Shown: positions 1 to 8,688 of the stretch, in pieces | Numbering within the stretch: position 1 is the stretch's first letter | Layout: each line of letters begins with the position of its first letter | Assembly (NCBI RefSeq): GCF_009724685.1 | Contig: NZ_WMEF01000007.1 | Location: 1 to 64,000, forward strand | DNA from: Lysinibacillus cavernae | Lineage (GTDB): Bacteria; Bacillota; Bacilli; Bacillales_A; Planococcaceae | DNA length: 64,000 nucleotides | Direction: 5' to 3' | The notes under the pieces: model-generated | What the model saw: only the letters and a program-made list of their open reading frames with translations | The model's database searches: none | What the model was told of the DNA's origin: nothing | Position numbers and translations under genes: made by a program

Positions 1-77
<77 letters not shown>

Positions 78-81
78 TTGT

Positions 82-158
82 TCCGAAGTAGCTCAGTTGG
101 TAGTAGCACCTGACTGTTAATCAGGTTGTCGCAGGTTCGAGTCCTGCCTTCGGAGCCA
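82..158 (+). tRNA. tRNA-Asn (GTT)
   Basis: The acceptor stem TCCGAAG pairs with CTTCGGA, and the anticodon loop ACTGTTAAT carries GTT. The T arm is GCAGG-TTCGAGT-CCTGC and CCA is encoded. Only four bases separate it from tRNA-Ile, so the two are co-transcribed. Confidence 0.97.
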
Positions 159-168
159 ATTTTTTTTT

Positions 169-259
169 GGGGAAGTACTCAAGAGGCTGAAGAGGCGCCC
201 CTGCTAAGGGTGTAGGTCGGGTAACCGGCGCGAGGGTTCAAATCCCTCCTTCTCCGCCA
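169..259 (+). tRNA. tRNA-Ser (GCT)
   Basis: A class II tRNA with a long variable arm (GGTCGGGTAACCGGC region), anticodon GCT, discriminator G and encoded CCA. The acceptor stem reads GGGGAAG against CTTCTCC, so the third pair is G3-U70 (bases 171 and 253). The usual Bacillus version has GGAGAAG and an A-U pair there. G3-U70 is the main identity element for alanyl-tRNA synthetase, so this is unusual, though G73 disfavours alanylation. Confidence 0.96.
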
Positions 260-261
260 TT

Positions 262-333
262 GGCCCCTTGGTCAAGCGGTTAAGACACCGCCCTTTCACG
301 GCGGTAACACGGGTTCGAATCCCGTAGGGGTCA
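262..333 (+). tRNA. tRNA-Glu (TTC)
   Basis: The acceptor stem GGCCCCT pairs with AGGGGTC, with one G-U pair. The anticodon loop CCTTTCACG carries TTC and the discriminator is A333. CCA is not encoded, unlike its three neighbours, and would be added after transcription. It is last in the cluster and is followed directly by a terminator. Confidence 0.95.
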
Positions 334-338
334 TACTA

Positions 339-375
339 AGTGCAGTAGATGATTTTACATCTACTGCACTTTTTA
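339..375 (+). terminator. Terminator of the tRNA cluster
   Basis: A 13-bp perfect stem, AGTGCAGTAGATG with CATCTACTGCACT, has a 6-base loop and is followed by TTTTT. It sits five bases after tRNA-Glu. Confidence 0.9.
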
Positions 376-422
376 ATTTTATTGATAAATCTAGATAACA
401 AGTTAAATCTATTACTACTTAT

Positions 423-468
423 AACAACAAGCCTTCACAGATTAAATAGTCTGTGAAGGCTTGTTGTT
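423..468 (-). terminator. Terminator of the siderophore ABC operon
   Basis: A 19-bp perfect inverted repeat, with inner arms GCCTTCACAGA and TCTGTGAAGGC, lies just beyond the end of the minus-strand ATPase gene. The T-run is modest on both strands, so the minus orientation is assigned from gene context. Confidence 0.65.
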
Positions 469-478
469 TTCAAAGAAG

Positions 479-1276
479 TTATAAAATTGTCCGTCCTTTG
501 CCATATGGAATACATAATGGTGTACCAAAGATTGGATCTGTTGTCATTTGACAATCCAGGTCAAATACATGCTTGACTAATTCAGTTGTCATAATTTCCT
601 CTGGTTTACCTTGACGATGAACACCGCGATCACGCACTGTAATAATATGATCAGCGTAGCGACATGCCAAATTAATATCATGTAATACCATAATAATTGT
701 TCGCTTTTGCTGTTGGTTTAATTCGAATAATAAATCTAAAACGTCTATTTGATGAGTTAAATCTAAATATGTCGTAGGCTCGTCCAAAAGAATAATATCT
801 GTATCTTGAGCAAGGGTCATAGCTATCCAAGCACGTTGACGTTGCCCCCCTGATAGTTCATCCACTGGTCTATCTTGTAAATGCTCTGTACCTGTTGCTT
901 TTAAGGCATTGAACACGATTTCTTCATCCTTTTCCGTCCACTGTTGGCGCCAGCTTTGATAAGGATATCTTCCTTGTTTAACAAGCTGTAGGACAGTTAA
1001 GCCCTCTGGTGCAACAGGAGATTGAGGGAGAATTGAAAGATTTTTTGCCACTTGTTTTGTAGACAATTTAAATATATCTTCGCCATCTAATAAAACAGAG
1101 CCATTTTTAGGCTTCAATAACCGAGCAATGGAGCGTAAGAGTGTGGATTTACCACAGCCATTCGCTCCAATTAATACAGTAATTTCATTCAAAGGAATAG
1201 ACAAATTGAGATCTTCGATAATAGTGGAATCACCATAACTTAATGTTAGGGATTTGGTTAATAACGATTCAGTCAT
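479..1276 (-). CDS. Siderophore ABC transporter ATP-binding protein
   Basis: A 265-residue ATPase of the FecE/FhuC type that powers ferric-siderophore import through the two permeases encoded upstream. Visible motifs are Walker [10 protein letters not shown] (about residues 38-46), the signature LSGGQRQR (about 142-149), Walker [10 protein letters not shown] and the H-loop LHDIN. An AAAGGAG ribosome binding site supports the ATG at 1276. It is the last gene of a three-gene minus-strand operon, 15 bases after the second permease. The closest characterised match I recall is B. subtilis YusV, which serves several iron-siderophore importers. Family assignment is firm, the substrate is inferred. 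Confidence 0.93.
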   Translation of the reverse strand: MTESLLTKSLTLSYGDSTIIEDLNLSIPLNEITVLIGANGCGKSTLLRSIARLLKPKNGSVLLDGEDIFKLSTKQVAKNLSILPQSPVAPEGLTVLQLVKQGRYPYQSWRQQWTEKDEEIVFNALKATGTEHLQDRPVDELSGGQRQRAWIAMTLAQDTDIILLDEPTTYLDLTHQIDVLDLLFELNQQQKRTIIMVLHDINLACRYADHIITVRDRGVHRQGKPEEIMTTELVKHVFDLDCQMTTDPIFGTPLCIPYGKGRTIL

Positions 1277-1291
1277 GTAGTATAGACTCCT

Positions 1292-2347
1292 TTATTTATT
1301 AGGGTTTCTGAATAATAAATAGATAAAATAAGGAGCACCGATGGCGGCAGTGAAGACACCAGCTGGTACTTCTAATGGGCTAAATGCGGTACGACCAATA
1401 ATATCAGCAATCATTACGAGCAATGCTCCAATTGCTGCGGATGTTGGGATGAGTACACCAAACGATGAACCAACGATCCTTCGTGCAATATGAGGGGCCA
1501 TTAACCCTACAAATCCAATTGCCCCCGCAAATGAAATGGCACTTGCTACTAAACTAGAACATAAAAGTATTAAATAAAGACGTGTTTTTTGCACGGATTG
1601 TCCTAAGCTTGCGGCTGTATCATCGCCTAATTCTTGGACATTTAATTGTCGTGTGATAAAAAATGTGACAAGTAGTAGTACGATGATTAATGGGACAACG
1701 ATTTGTACCTGGTCCCAATCTGCACTTTTGACACTTCCAGTAATCCACTTATTTGCTTCACTTGCTTGATAAATTGGACCGATAATCATTAACATAGTCG
1801 TAACGGCTTGCATCAATGCTGAAACGCTAATACCTATTAGGACAAGTCGATTTGGCGTGACACCATCTTTCCAAGCAAATAAGTAAACAATACATCCTAC
1901 AACAGTCGCCCCAACAAAGCCAGCTAATGGCAACCATTCAATACTAACCGTTAAAGAGTGATTGGAATCACTGAAAATGGCTAAGAAACCAACAACTGCT
2001 GCACCACCTCCAGCGGATATTCCTATTATGTCTGGTGAGGCTAGTGGGTTTTTAATAATTCCTTGTAAAACTGCTCCTGCTACAGCTAACGCCATTCCAG
2101 CAAATACAGCAAGAAAAATTCGAGGCATTCGAAAATCAATAATGATCAATTGATCAAAATCTGAGCCGTGACCAATGAAAGTTTGTAAAACCTTTAATGG
2201 ATTGATAAAAGAATCACCGAATGATGCACTTAAGAAAAAAACAGCTAATGTTATCAAGCTAATTACTAGTAATTTATTTACAGCTTGTACATCTAATAAA
2301 AAGGATATTTTTTGTTGAAGTAATCGAATTGTTTTTATTTGTTTCAT
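1292..2347 (-). CDS. FecCD-family siderophore permease (second subunit)
   Basis: A 351-residue multi-span membrane protein of the FecCD family. It forms half of the membrane channel for ferric siderophore import. The family signatures RMPRIFLAVFAGMALAVAG (about 74-92) and GAIGFVGLMAPHIAR (about 275-289) are present. Compared with the first permease it has a longer cytoplasmic N-terminus of about 25 residues, as in B. subtilis YfhA (343 residues). Its ATG overlaps the stop of the upstream permease by one base (TAATG), which suggests translational coupling and equal amounts of the two subunits. Confidence 0.92.
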   Translation of the reverse strand: MKQIKTIRLLQQKISFLLDVQAVNKLLVISLITLAVFFLSASFGDSFINPLKVLQTFIGHGSDFDQLIIIDFRMPRIFLAVFAGMALAVAGAVLQGIIKNPLASPDIIGISAGGGAAVVGFLAIFSDSNHSLTVSIEWLPLAGFVGATVVGCIVYLFAWKDGVTPNRLVLIGISVSALMQAVTTMLMIIGPIYQASEANKWITGSVKSADWDQVQIVVPLIIVLLLVTFFITRQLNVQELGDDTAASLGQSVQKTRLYLILLCSSLVASAISFAGAIGFVGLMAPHIARRIVGSSFGVLIPTSAAIGALLVMIADIIGRTAFSPLEVPAGVFTAAIGAPYFIYLLFRNPNK

Positions 2348-3348
2348 TATTTTTTTCCACCTTTTCGCGCAAGGTAAATAAAGAATGGTGTGCCAATCAT
2401 AGCCGTCATTACCCCTACTGGAACTTCTTGTGGCATGATAATATAACGGGCTGCTACATCAGCTAACAATAAAAGAATACCCCCTAATAAAGCAGCCATT
2501 GGAATAAGCCAACGATGGTCTGTTCCGACAAACTTACGCGCAAAATGAGGAACTACAATACCGATAAAACCGATCGGGCCTGCAATAGCAACAGCGCCAC
2601 CTGCTAAAAAGATCACAATAAGTCCTACCATTACCTTCATAAGCCCTAAACGTAAACCTAGTCCTCTTGCTACATCATCTCCAAGAGCAAGAGTATTCAT
2701 TTTAGGAGAAATGACTAGAGCAGCTATCCAGCCAATGATTAGATAAGGGAGGACCGATAGAAGAATTTCTAATTTTCTTCCTTGAACTGAGCCTGCTAAC
2801 CAAAATAATACTTGGTCGAGTTCTGCTTCATTTGTGGCAAGTAAACCTTGCGTGAAAGAAGCAAAAAGTGCACTAATGGCGGCCCCTGCTAAAGTAATTT
2901 TTACAGGAGTAGCAGCATCTCTTCCTGAAAAACTAATACCATAAACAGATAAAGCAGCAACAGCAGCACCTAAAAATGCGATCCATGCAAAAGACTGCAA
3001 ACTTGAAATATGGAAAAAAATCATGGCAAAGACAACAGCAAAGCCAGCTCCTGCATTAATGCCTAATATACCAGGTGAAGCTAATGGATTCTTCGTTAAG
3101 GTTTGCATAAGCACGCCTGTAATGGCTAATGAAGCACCAACACAACTAGCTATAAGCGCCCTAGGAATACGAACGTTTTGAATGATAATATGCTCATTTG
3201 AATGGTTAAATTGTATAAAAGATTCATACGTCATTTGAATAGAAGTATTTGCATAGCCATATACAATACTGATCGCCATACAAAGAAGTAAGAGCAAAAC
3301 TCCCGCTAGTAAAGCAAGCATCTTTGAATAATTATTTTTTAAAATCAT
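2347..3348 (-). CDS. FecCD-family siderophore permease (first subunit)
   Basis: A 333-residue integral membrane protein and partner of the 351-residue permease in a heterodimeric ferric-siderophore channel. The signature RIPRALIASCVGASLAITG lies near residues 60-78 and GPIGFIGIVVPHFARKF near 256-272. Its length equals that of B. subtilis YfiZ. As first gene of the minus-strand operon it shares a 160-bp divergent promoter region with the binding-protein gene. The Fur box there could control both directions. Confidence 0.92.
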   Translation of the reverse strand: MILKNNYSKMLALLAGVLLLLLCMAISIVYGYANTSIQMTYESFIQFNHSNEHIIIQNVRIPRALIASCVGASLAITGVLMQTLTKNPLASPGILGINAGAGFAVVFAMIFFHISSLQSFAWIAFLGAAVAALSVYGISFSGRDAATPVKITLAGAAISALFASFTQGLLATNEAELDQVLFWLAGSVQGRKLEILLSVLPYLIIGWIAALVISPKMNTLALGDDVARGLGLRLGLMKVMVGLIVIFLAGGAVAIAGPIGFIGIVVPHFARKFVGTDHRWLIPMAALLGGILLLLADVAARYIIMPQEVPVGVMTAMIGTPFFIYLARKGGKK

Positions 3349-3390
3349 ATAAAATTTAACTCTTTTCTTAGATAATTACTAAATTAATGA

Positions 3391-3419
3391 TTGACATAGA
3401 TGGATACATACAATACGAT
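3391..3419 (+). promoter_or_regulatory. Sigma-A promoter of the siderophore-binding protein gene
   Basis: The -35 box TTGACA (3391-3396), a 17-base spacer and the -10 box TACGAT (3414-3419) lie about 90 bases before the GTG start. The match to consensus is good. Confidence 0.7.
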
Positions 3420-3441
3420 TAATATCGTTCTAAAGACAGAT

Positions 3442-3460
3442 GAAAGTGATTTTCATTCTC
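3442..3460 (+). promoter_or_regulatory. Fur box
   Basis: GAAAGTGATTTTCATTCTC matches 15 of 19 positions of the classical Fur box GATAATGATTATCATTATC. It lies just downstream of the promoter at 3391-3419 and between the divergent genes, so iron-dependent repression of both arms is expected. Confidence 0.8.
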
Positions 3461-3507
3461 GTCAAATATGCTTAAACATTCTATCATATACAATGGAGGA
3501 AGAAAAG

Positions 3508-4488
3508 GTGCAAAAAGCATTTCAAAAATTAGTAGTTTTGCTAGCAGTTGCGGCTATTTTTGTTCTAGGAGCATGCGGCAATTCTAAAGATAATACGAAA
3601 GAAGAAAGTTCAAAAGATAGCAACGCTTACAGTGTCGAGCATGCTATGGGGACAACTGAAGTAAAAGATACACCAAAACGTATTGTTGTTTTAACAAATG
3701 AAGGAACAGAAGCATTATTAGCTCTAGGTATTAAGCCAGTCGGTGCGGTACAATCTTGGACAGGTGATCCATGGTATGACCATATTAAGGATCAAATGGA
3801 CGGTGTGGAGGTTGTCGGCATTGAACATGAAATTAATATAGAAAAAATCGCTTCTTTAAAGCCAGATTTAATCATTGGTAATAAATTACGACAAGAAAAA
3901 GATTATGCGAAACTTAGCAAAATCGCTCCAACTGTGTTCTCAGAAACATTACGTGGTGACTGGAAAGAGAATTTTGAATTATACGCAAAAGCAGTTAACC
4001 AAGAAACAAAAGGTGAAGAAGTATTAAAAGCTTACGATGATAAGCTACTTGCACTGAAAGAAAAACTTGGTGATCAAACAAACCAAGAAGTTTCATTTGT
4101 ACGCTTTATGGCAGATAAATCTCGTATCTATTACACAGATTCATTTTCAGGTATTATTTTTGATGCTTTAGGTTTTAAACGTGTTCCTGCGCAAGCTGAT
4201 CTATTTAAAGATAATGCAAAACTAGGAAACTTAGCGGTTGAAGTAGGGAAGGAAGTAATTCCTCAAATGGATGGAGATGTTATCTTCTACTTCACGTACA
4301 TGCCAACAGGTGATGATTCAGCATTAGCAACTGAACAAGAGTGGACACAAGATCCTCTTTGGAAAAACTTAACGGCTGTCCAAAAAGGCAATGCACATAA
4401 AGTGGATGATGTCATTTGGAATACTGCTGGAGGCATTTTAGCTGCAAATATTATGCTAGATCAAGTGGAAGAAATCTTTACTAAATAA
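3508..4488 (+). CDS. Iron-siderophore substrate-binding lipoprotein
   Basis: A 326-residue extracellular lipoprotein that captures ferric siderophore and delivers it to the divergent permease/ATPase operon. I place the start at GTG 3508, seven bases after GGAGGA. The open frame extends to 3400, but that would place the promoter and Fur box inside the gene. From this start the protein has a lipoprotein signal with lipobox LGAC (Cys about 23), then a helical-backbone siderophore-binding fold (PKRIVVLTNEGTEALLALG and KPDLIIG). The sequence resembles B. subtilis YfiY (325 residues, schizokinen/arthrobactin). Hydroxamate-type substrate specificity is inferred from that. Confidence 0.9.
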   Translation: MQKAFQKLVVLLAVAAIFVLGACGNSKDNTKEESSKDSNAYSVEHAMGTTEVKDTPKRIVVLTNEGTEALLALGIKPVGAVQSWTGDPWYDHIKDQMDGVEVVGIEHEINIEKIASLKPDLIIGNKLRQEKDYAKLSKIAPTVFSETLRGDWKENFELYAKAVNQETKGEEVLKAYDDKLLALKEKLGDQTNQEVSFVRFMADKSRIYYTDSFSGIIFDALGFKRVPAQADLFKDNAKLGNLAVEVGKEVIPQMDGDVIFYFTYMPTGDDSALATEQEWTQDPLWKNLTAVQKGNAHKVDDVIWNTAGGILAANIMLDQVEEIFTK

Positions 4489-4500
4489 TGAATTGATAAA

Positions 4501-4538
4501 AAATACAATCATCGAAGTTCGATGATTGTATTTTTTTA
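4501..4538 (+). terminator. Terminator of the siderophore-binding protein gene
   Basis: AATACAATCATCGAA pairs with TTCGATGATTGTATT, a 15-bp perfect stem with a one-base gap in the loop region, followed by seven T. Confidence 0.92.
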
Positions 4539-4607
4539 TTTCCTGTTATATGGAACTTTGTATTTTATAGCTAAATAGACTAAGCTATTGAGTAAGGAGG
4601 GATAGGA

Positions 4608-5810
4608 ATGAACGAAAAATTGAAGTGGGTTCCCAATCAGCTTAATCGGGTAGAACAAGAAACAGCTTTACTTCCATACTTTACACTGGAACAAGTTGAG
4701 AAAGTTGGTCAATTCCAGCGTACATATAAGCAGTTTGAAAAAACACCTCTTCAGCATCTAAATTCACTTGCTTCATTTATTGGTGTGGAAAAAATTCTAG
4801 TAAAAGATGAATCCTATCGATATGGTTTAAATGCATTTAAAGTGTTAGGCGGTGTTTATGCAATTGCTCAATATGTCGCCAATGTACTCCAAAAAAATAT
4901 AGAGGAGCTATCATTTGAACAATTAAAATCTCCGCAAATAAAAGAGCGGATAGGAGATTTAACCTTTATTTCAACGACAGATGGTAATCATGGTCGTGGT
5001 GTAGCATGGGCGGCTCGTGAGCTAGGTTTTCATGCACGAATATATATGCCAGCTGGCAGTGCCGATGAACGTTTACAACATATTAAAAACGAAGGAGCTT
5101 ATGCTGAAATCACGACAATGAATTATGATGATACCGTTCGATTTACTTCGCAACTAGCCCAAGAAAATGGTTGGGTATTGATTCAGGATACGATGTGGGA
5201 TGGCTATGAGGAAATTCCATTATGGATCATGCAAGGTTATACAACGCTTGTACATGAAATTGTTGAAGATTTGCAACAAGCACCGACACATGTATTTTTG
5301 CAAGCTGGGGTAGGATCCTTTGCAGGAGCGGTTGTCGCGTTTTTACAACAATTTTATGAGCAAGAGATGACGTTTGTTTTAGTTGAGCCTCATGTCGCTA
5401 ATTGTTATTATGAGAGTTTTAAGGCAGGTACTCCCCAATTTGTAACTGTTGGTGGGGAAATGCAAACCATCATGGCAGGTCTTGCTTGCGGTGAACCCAA
5501 CCCACAAGCTTGGCAACTTTTAAAGACCTATACAAAAATAAGCATTTCTTGTCATGAAGAAATGGCAGCAATAGGTATGCGTATACTTGGCAACCCATTG
5601 GACACAGATGAACGCATAATAGCAGGAGAATCAGGAGCAGCTCCATTTGGTTGCTTTTATGAAATAATGACAAATGAACAATACAAGGAATTAAAACATA
5701 CTTTGCAATTAGATGAACATGCAAGGGTGTTGTTTATTAATACAGAGGGCGACACAGATAAAGAAAACTATCGACAAATAGTGTGGCACGGGAAATATGC
5801 GAATGAATAG
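4608..5810 (+). CDS. dpaL: Diaminopropionate ammonia-lyase
   Basis: A 400-residue PLP enzyme of fold type II that converts 2,3-diaminopropionate to pyruvate and two ammonia (EC 4.3.1.15). The motif DESYRYGLNAFKVLGG (about 66-81) carries the Schiff-base lysine, TTDGNHGRGVAWAAR is the substrate-binding loop, and QAGVGSFAGAVVAF matches the phosphate-binding glycine-rich loop. Length matches the YgeX/DpaL family (about 400). AAGGAGG lies eight bases before the ATG. The gene stands alone between two terminators. Its position beside a siderophore importer may be chance, although diaminopropionate is a building block of some siderophores. Confidence 0.93.
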   Translation: MNEKLKWVPNQLNRVEQETALLPYFTLEQVEKVGQFQRTYKQFEKTPLQHLNSLASFIGVEKILVKDESYRYGLNAFKVLGGVYAIAQYVANVLQKNIEELSFEQLKSPQIKERIGDLTFISTTDGNHGRGVAWAARELGFHARIYMPAGSADERLQHIKNEGAYAEITTMNYDDTVRFTSQLAQENGWVLIQDTMWDGYEEIPLWIMQGYTTLVHEIVEDLQQAPTHVFLQAGVGSFAGAVVAFLQQFYEQEMTFVLVEPHVANCYYESFKAGTPQFVTVGGEMQTIMAGLACGEPNPQAWQLLKTYTKISISCHEEMAAIGMRILGNPLDTDERIIAGESGAAPFGCFYEIMTNEQYKELKHTLQLDEHARVLFINTEGDTDKENYRQIVWHGKYANE

Positions 5811-5844
5811 CAAACTAGTCAAAAGCTAGTTTGCTATTTTATTT
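5806..5844 (+). terminator. Terminator of dpaL
   Basis: AATAGCAAACTAG pairs with CTAGTTTGCTATT (13 bp), with a T-rich tail on the plus strand only. The left arm includes the dpaL stop codon. Confidence 0.88.
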
Positions 5845-5857
5845 GTAACAGACTACA

Positions 5858-7174
5858 TTAGTGAATTTTAATAGCTGCAATTTTATAGGCACCATAATCA
5901 TCTGTAATAACAGTATAGGTCTTATAGCGATCATAGAATTGGTAATTGCCTTGTGCATCGTAAAAATCAAAAGTTTCATTCATTTCAACATAGTATTTGC
6001 CATCTGAATATTGCACATCCAGTACTTCATTGTTTGTAAAATAGAAGTAATGGCCTTGATAGGCAATCTCATTAATATATTTCTCCAATTCTTGATAAGC
6101 TGAACTTCCAGGTGCAAGCATATCGGCAATCCAGTAAAAATCACCTTCATTTAGTGCCATTTCATAATATAGACGGAATGCTTGCACGAATTGCCCCGCT
6201 AGCAAAGCATCTGTTCCGTTAGTAGTATTTGTTTCAATAGGAGTTTGTTGATTACCTTCATAAACATTAGCTACAGAACGAACCTCATTTGCAGAAAGTG
6301 GCTTTGCAATCCATCCATCAAATTGGTCAAGCATACTATAAAGAGGAATAGAGAAAGCAAAGTTAGTACTTGTTTCAGTTGTGTAAAGTAGAGAGTTAAT
6401 TCCTATGACATTGCCTGTATTGACATCGACCAATGGACCACCACTACTACCTTTATCAATTTGTGCATCGACCTGATAAATTTGCTTGTATATAAAATTT
6501 TCAAGTTCCATATCACGTTTATTGCCCGTTATATAACCAATAGAAGCAGAATTTTCAAAACCTTGTGGACTACCAAATGCAATAACTTCTAAGCCTATAG
6601 GTGATTCGGCTGTTTCAATGCCTAACGGTTGACTGTCTTGATAGCTAGGTACATGTATTAAAGCGATGTCATAACGATCAGATATACCGATTACAGTACC
6701 TGGTGATTCTTGACCCATTGAATTACGAATTCGTACTTCCACTTCACCTTGGACAACATGTGCATTTGTAATAACATAACCACCCTTTTTATATAGGAAG
6801 CCAGAACCTTGCCCGCTGTTAGTTAGGACAGTGAACACTTTTTGTTGAATTTCCTTTATAAGGGTGACACGATCAACCTGTTGTGCATGCGCTTCTTGTT
6901 TTTTTGTGAGTTTTTCAGAGGAAACTTGCTGAGTAGTTAATTTCTGATTATCATTTAGTTCCGAGTAAGTATTTGAATGATTCTTTTTGTCTACAAAAAA
7001 ATCCCAATATGCATAGCCAAGCCCACCAATTGCAATAAAACAGACAGATAATACGATAATTGCCCATGCTGGTACACCTTGCTTTGATAATGACGAATTG
7101 GTGAGCTTACTGCCACAATCCGAGCAAAATTTACTGTCTGAAAGATTCTCATGCTGACAATTTGGACACTTCAT
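5858..7174 (-). CDS. Zinc-ribbon, membrane-anchored HtrA-like serine protease
   Basis: A 438-residue protein in four parts. An N-terminal zinc ribbon has Cys3, Cys6, Cys17 and Cys20. One membrane segment spans about 36-58. A trypsin-like HtrA domain covers about 105-290, with catalytic His139 (NAHVV), Asp169 (YDIAL) and Ser244 (GSSGGP). No PDZ domain is visible. The C-terminal 120 residues (from about 320) resemble the NTF2-like domain of TcaA-type envelope proteins. The expected topology is zinc ribbon inside and protease outside, suggesting an envelope quality-control or signalling protease. The domain combination is unusual for HtrA. The exact role is unknown. Confidence 0.85.
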   Translation of the reverse strand: MKCPNCQHENLSDSKFCSDCGSKLTNSSLSKQGVPAWAIIVLSVCFIAIGGLGYAYWDFFVDKKNHSNTYSELNDNQKLTTQQVSSEKLTKKQEAHAQQVDRVTLIKEIQQKVFTVLTNSGQGSGFLYKKGGYVITNAHVVQGEVEVRIRNSMGQESPGTVIGISDRYDIALIHVPSYQDSQPLGIETAESPIGLEVIAFGSPQGFENSASIGYITGNKRDMELENFIYKQIYQVDAQIDKGSSGGPLVDVNTGNVIGINSLLYTTETSTNFAFSIPLYSMLDQFDGWIAKPLSANEVRSVANVYEGNQQTPIETNTTNGTDALLAGQFVQAFRLYYEMALNEGDFYWIADMLAPGSSAYQELEKYINEIAYQGHYFYFTNNEVLDVQYSDGKYYVEMNETFDFYDAQGNYQFYDRYKTYTVITDDYGAYKIAAIKIH

Positions 7175-7302
7175 CCTATCACACTCCTGTGAAATATTTA
7201 CTATTCATATCGGCGTGTAGCGAAAGATTTATATGTATTTATGGAATTATATGAACTGAAAGGATGATTATGGTTAGATTTAATTATTTTTTAATTTTTG
7301 TA

Positions 7303-7333
7303 TTGACCTTAACGTTGCGTCAAAGTTTACAGT
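7303..7333 (+). promoter_or_regulatory. MerR-type promoter with 19-bp spacer
   Basis: The -35 box TTGACC (7303-7308) and -10 box TACAGT (7328-7333) are 19 bases apart, the over-long spacing typical of promoters activated by MerR-family DNA twisting. The spacer holds an imperfect dyad, CCTTAACG with CGTCAAAG. It lies 22 bases before the MerR gene, so autoactivation is expected. Confidence 0.8.
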
Positions 7334-7354
7334 AGCTATAGTGGAGGTGACAAC

Positions 7355-8116
7355 ATGGAATATACAATTCAAGAGCTTGCCCACTTGTCGGGTGTTAGTA
7401 CTAGAACATTGCGCTATTATGATGAAATTGGGTTACTGAAGCCAGCTAGAACCAATGAGGCAGGCTATCGATTTTATGGGCAATTTGAAGTAGATATGCT
7501 ACAGCAGATTTTATTTTTCCGCGCGTTGGATATGAAGCTAGCGACGATTCAAGAAATAATTCAGACGCCCAATTTTCAACATGCCGAGGCGCTAAAAACA
7601 CATAAAGTTGCTTTGCTTCAACGCAAGGAACAGCTAGAAATTATCTTACGGACAGTAGAAAAAACAATACAATCCATTGAGGGGGAACTGCCAATGTCAA
7701 ATGAAGAAAAATTTAAAGGGTTTAAAGAAAAGTTAATCGAGGGTAATGAAAAACAATATGGTCAAGAAATTCGTGCAAAATATGGAGATGAAACAGTGGA
7801 CGCTTCGAATGCTAAACTTATGAATATGACAGAACAACAATTTCAGGCGATGCAACAGTTAGAACAGCAAATGTTTGAACGATTAACAGAAGCGATGGAA
7901 CTTGGTGAAGCCACAAGTGATATCGCAATGGAAGCGGCAGAGTTGCATAAACGATGGCTGAGTTTTACATGGAAAGAATATTCCAAAGAGGCACATGCTG
8001 GGCTAGCACAAATGTATGTAGCTGATGAACGTTTTACGGCATATTATGATGAGCGCGGTGAAATAGGGACAGCCCAATTTCTACATGATGCGATCATCGC
8101 TTATACAAGTAAATAA
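7355..8116 (+). CDS. MerR-family regulator with TipAS ligand-binding domain
   Basis: A 253-residue activator. Residues 1-70 form a MerR winged helix (YTIQELAHLSGVSTRTLRYYDEIGLLKP). A coiled-coil dimerisation helix spans about 75-110. The rest is an antibiotic-binding TipAS domain (KFKGFKEKLIEGNEKQYGQEIRAKYGDE onward, ending in an aromatic- and helix-rich segment). The layout matches B. subtilis Mta and Streptomyces TipAL, which sense drugs and activate efflux or their own genes. The 19-bp-spacer promoter just upstream suggests autoregulation. No efflux gene is adjacent, so any other target must lie elsewhere. Confidence 0.93.
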   Translation: MEYTIQELAHLSGVSTRTLRYYDEIGLLKPARTNEAGYRFYGQFEVDMLQQILFFRALDMKLATIQEIIQTPNFQHAEALKTHKVALLQRKEQLEIILRTVEKTIQSIEGELPMSNEEKFKGFKEKLIEGNEKQYGQEIRAKYGDETVDASNAKLMNMTEQQFQAMQQLEQQMFERLTEAMELGEATSDIAMEAAELHKRWLSFTWKEYSKEAHAGLAQMYVADERFTAYYDERGEIGTAQFLHDAIIAYTSK

Positions 8117-8191
8117 ATAGAGCTTCCTTATGCTGACATGTTTTAGAAATAGTAAATTAGGAAAAAATGAAGGCATGAGGAGGAGATTTTT

Positions 8192-8641
8192 TTGAATCAA
8201 CAAGTAATGCAAAAATTAAAAAGACAATTAGAGCAAGAATTACAAGAAATCGAACAACAATTAGAGGAATCAGAGCGACCACAAGCAACAGAGTTATCTA
8301 ATTATGATAATCATCCAGCTGATAATGCCAGTGATTTAACGGATCAGCTTACAGAAATGGCAATAGATGAGCATCGTGGTGACAATGCGGAAGAAATTAA
8401 AAAGGCCTTACAAGCAATGGCAGACGGAACATATGGTAAATGTGTTGTCTGTGGTGAAGAGATTCCATTAGGACGTTTAGAGGCTATGCCAAAAGCTTTG
8501 ACATGTGTGGAGCATGCAGAGCAGAAAGAAGAAAATTTACGACCAGTGGAAGAGGATGTTCTATCTTCAACACCAAAATCAGATGATTTTATTGAGCTTG
8601 AGGAATTTGGCTCTTCCGACACACCACAAGATAAAATGTAG
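8192..8641 (+). CDS. DksA/TraR-family zinc-finger protein
   Basis: A 149-residue protein with a coiled-coil N-terminus (about 1-75, rich in Glu, Gln and Lys) and a DksA/TraR-type finger near residues 88-115 (CVVCGEEIPLGRLEAMPKALTCVEH). The finger has Cys-X2-Cys, then Cys-X2-His instead of the usual four cysteines. The start is TTG at 8192, with GAGGAGGAG about seven bases upstream. Bacillus relatives (YteA, YocK) are small, general-stress or sporulation-linked proteins. The role in transcription is inferred from the family only. Confidence 0.85.
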   Translation: MNQQVMQKLKRQLEQELQEIEQQLEESERPQATELSNYDNHPADNASDLTDQLTEMAIDEHRGDNAEEIKKALQAMADGTYGKCVVCGEEIPLGRLEAMPKALTCVEHAEQKEENLRPVEEDVLSSTPKSDDFIELEEFGSSDTPQDKM

Positions 8642-8688
8642 TAAGTTTTTCCTCATGAAAGCAGTATAATAACTGTAGAGGTGAGGAT

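Noticed and set aside
3400..3507. Longer start for the siderophore-binding protein
   Set aside because: It would run through the promoter and Fur box and add 36 residues before a normal lipoprotein signal.
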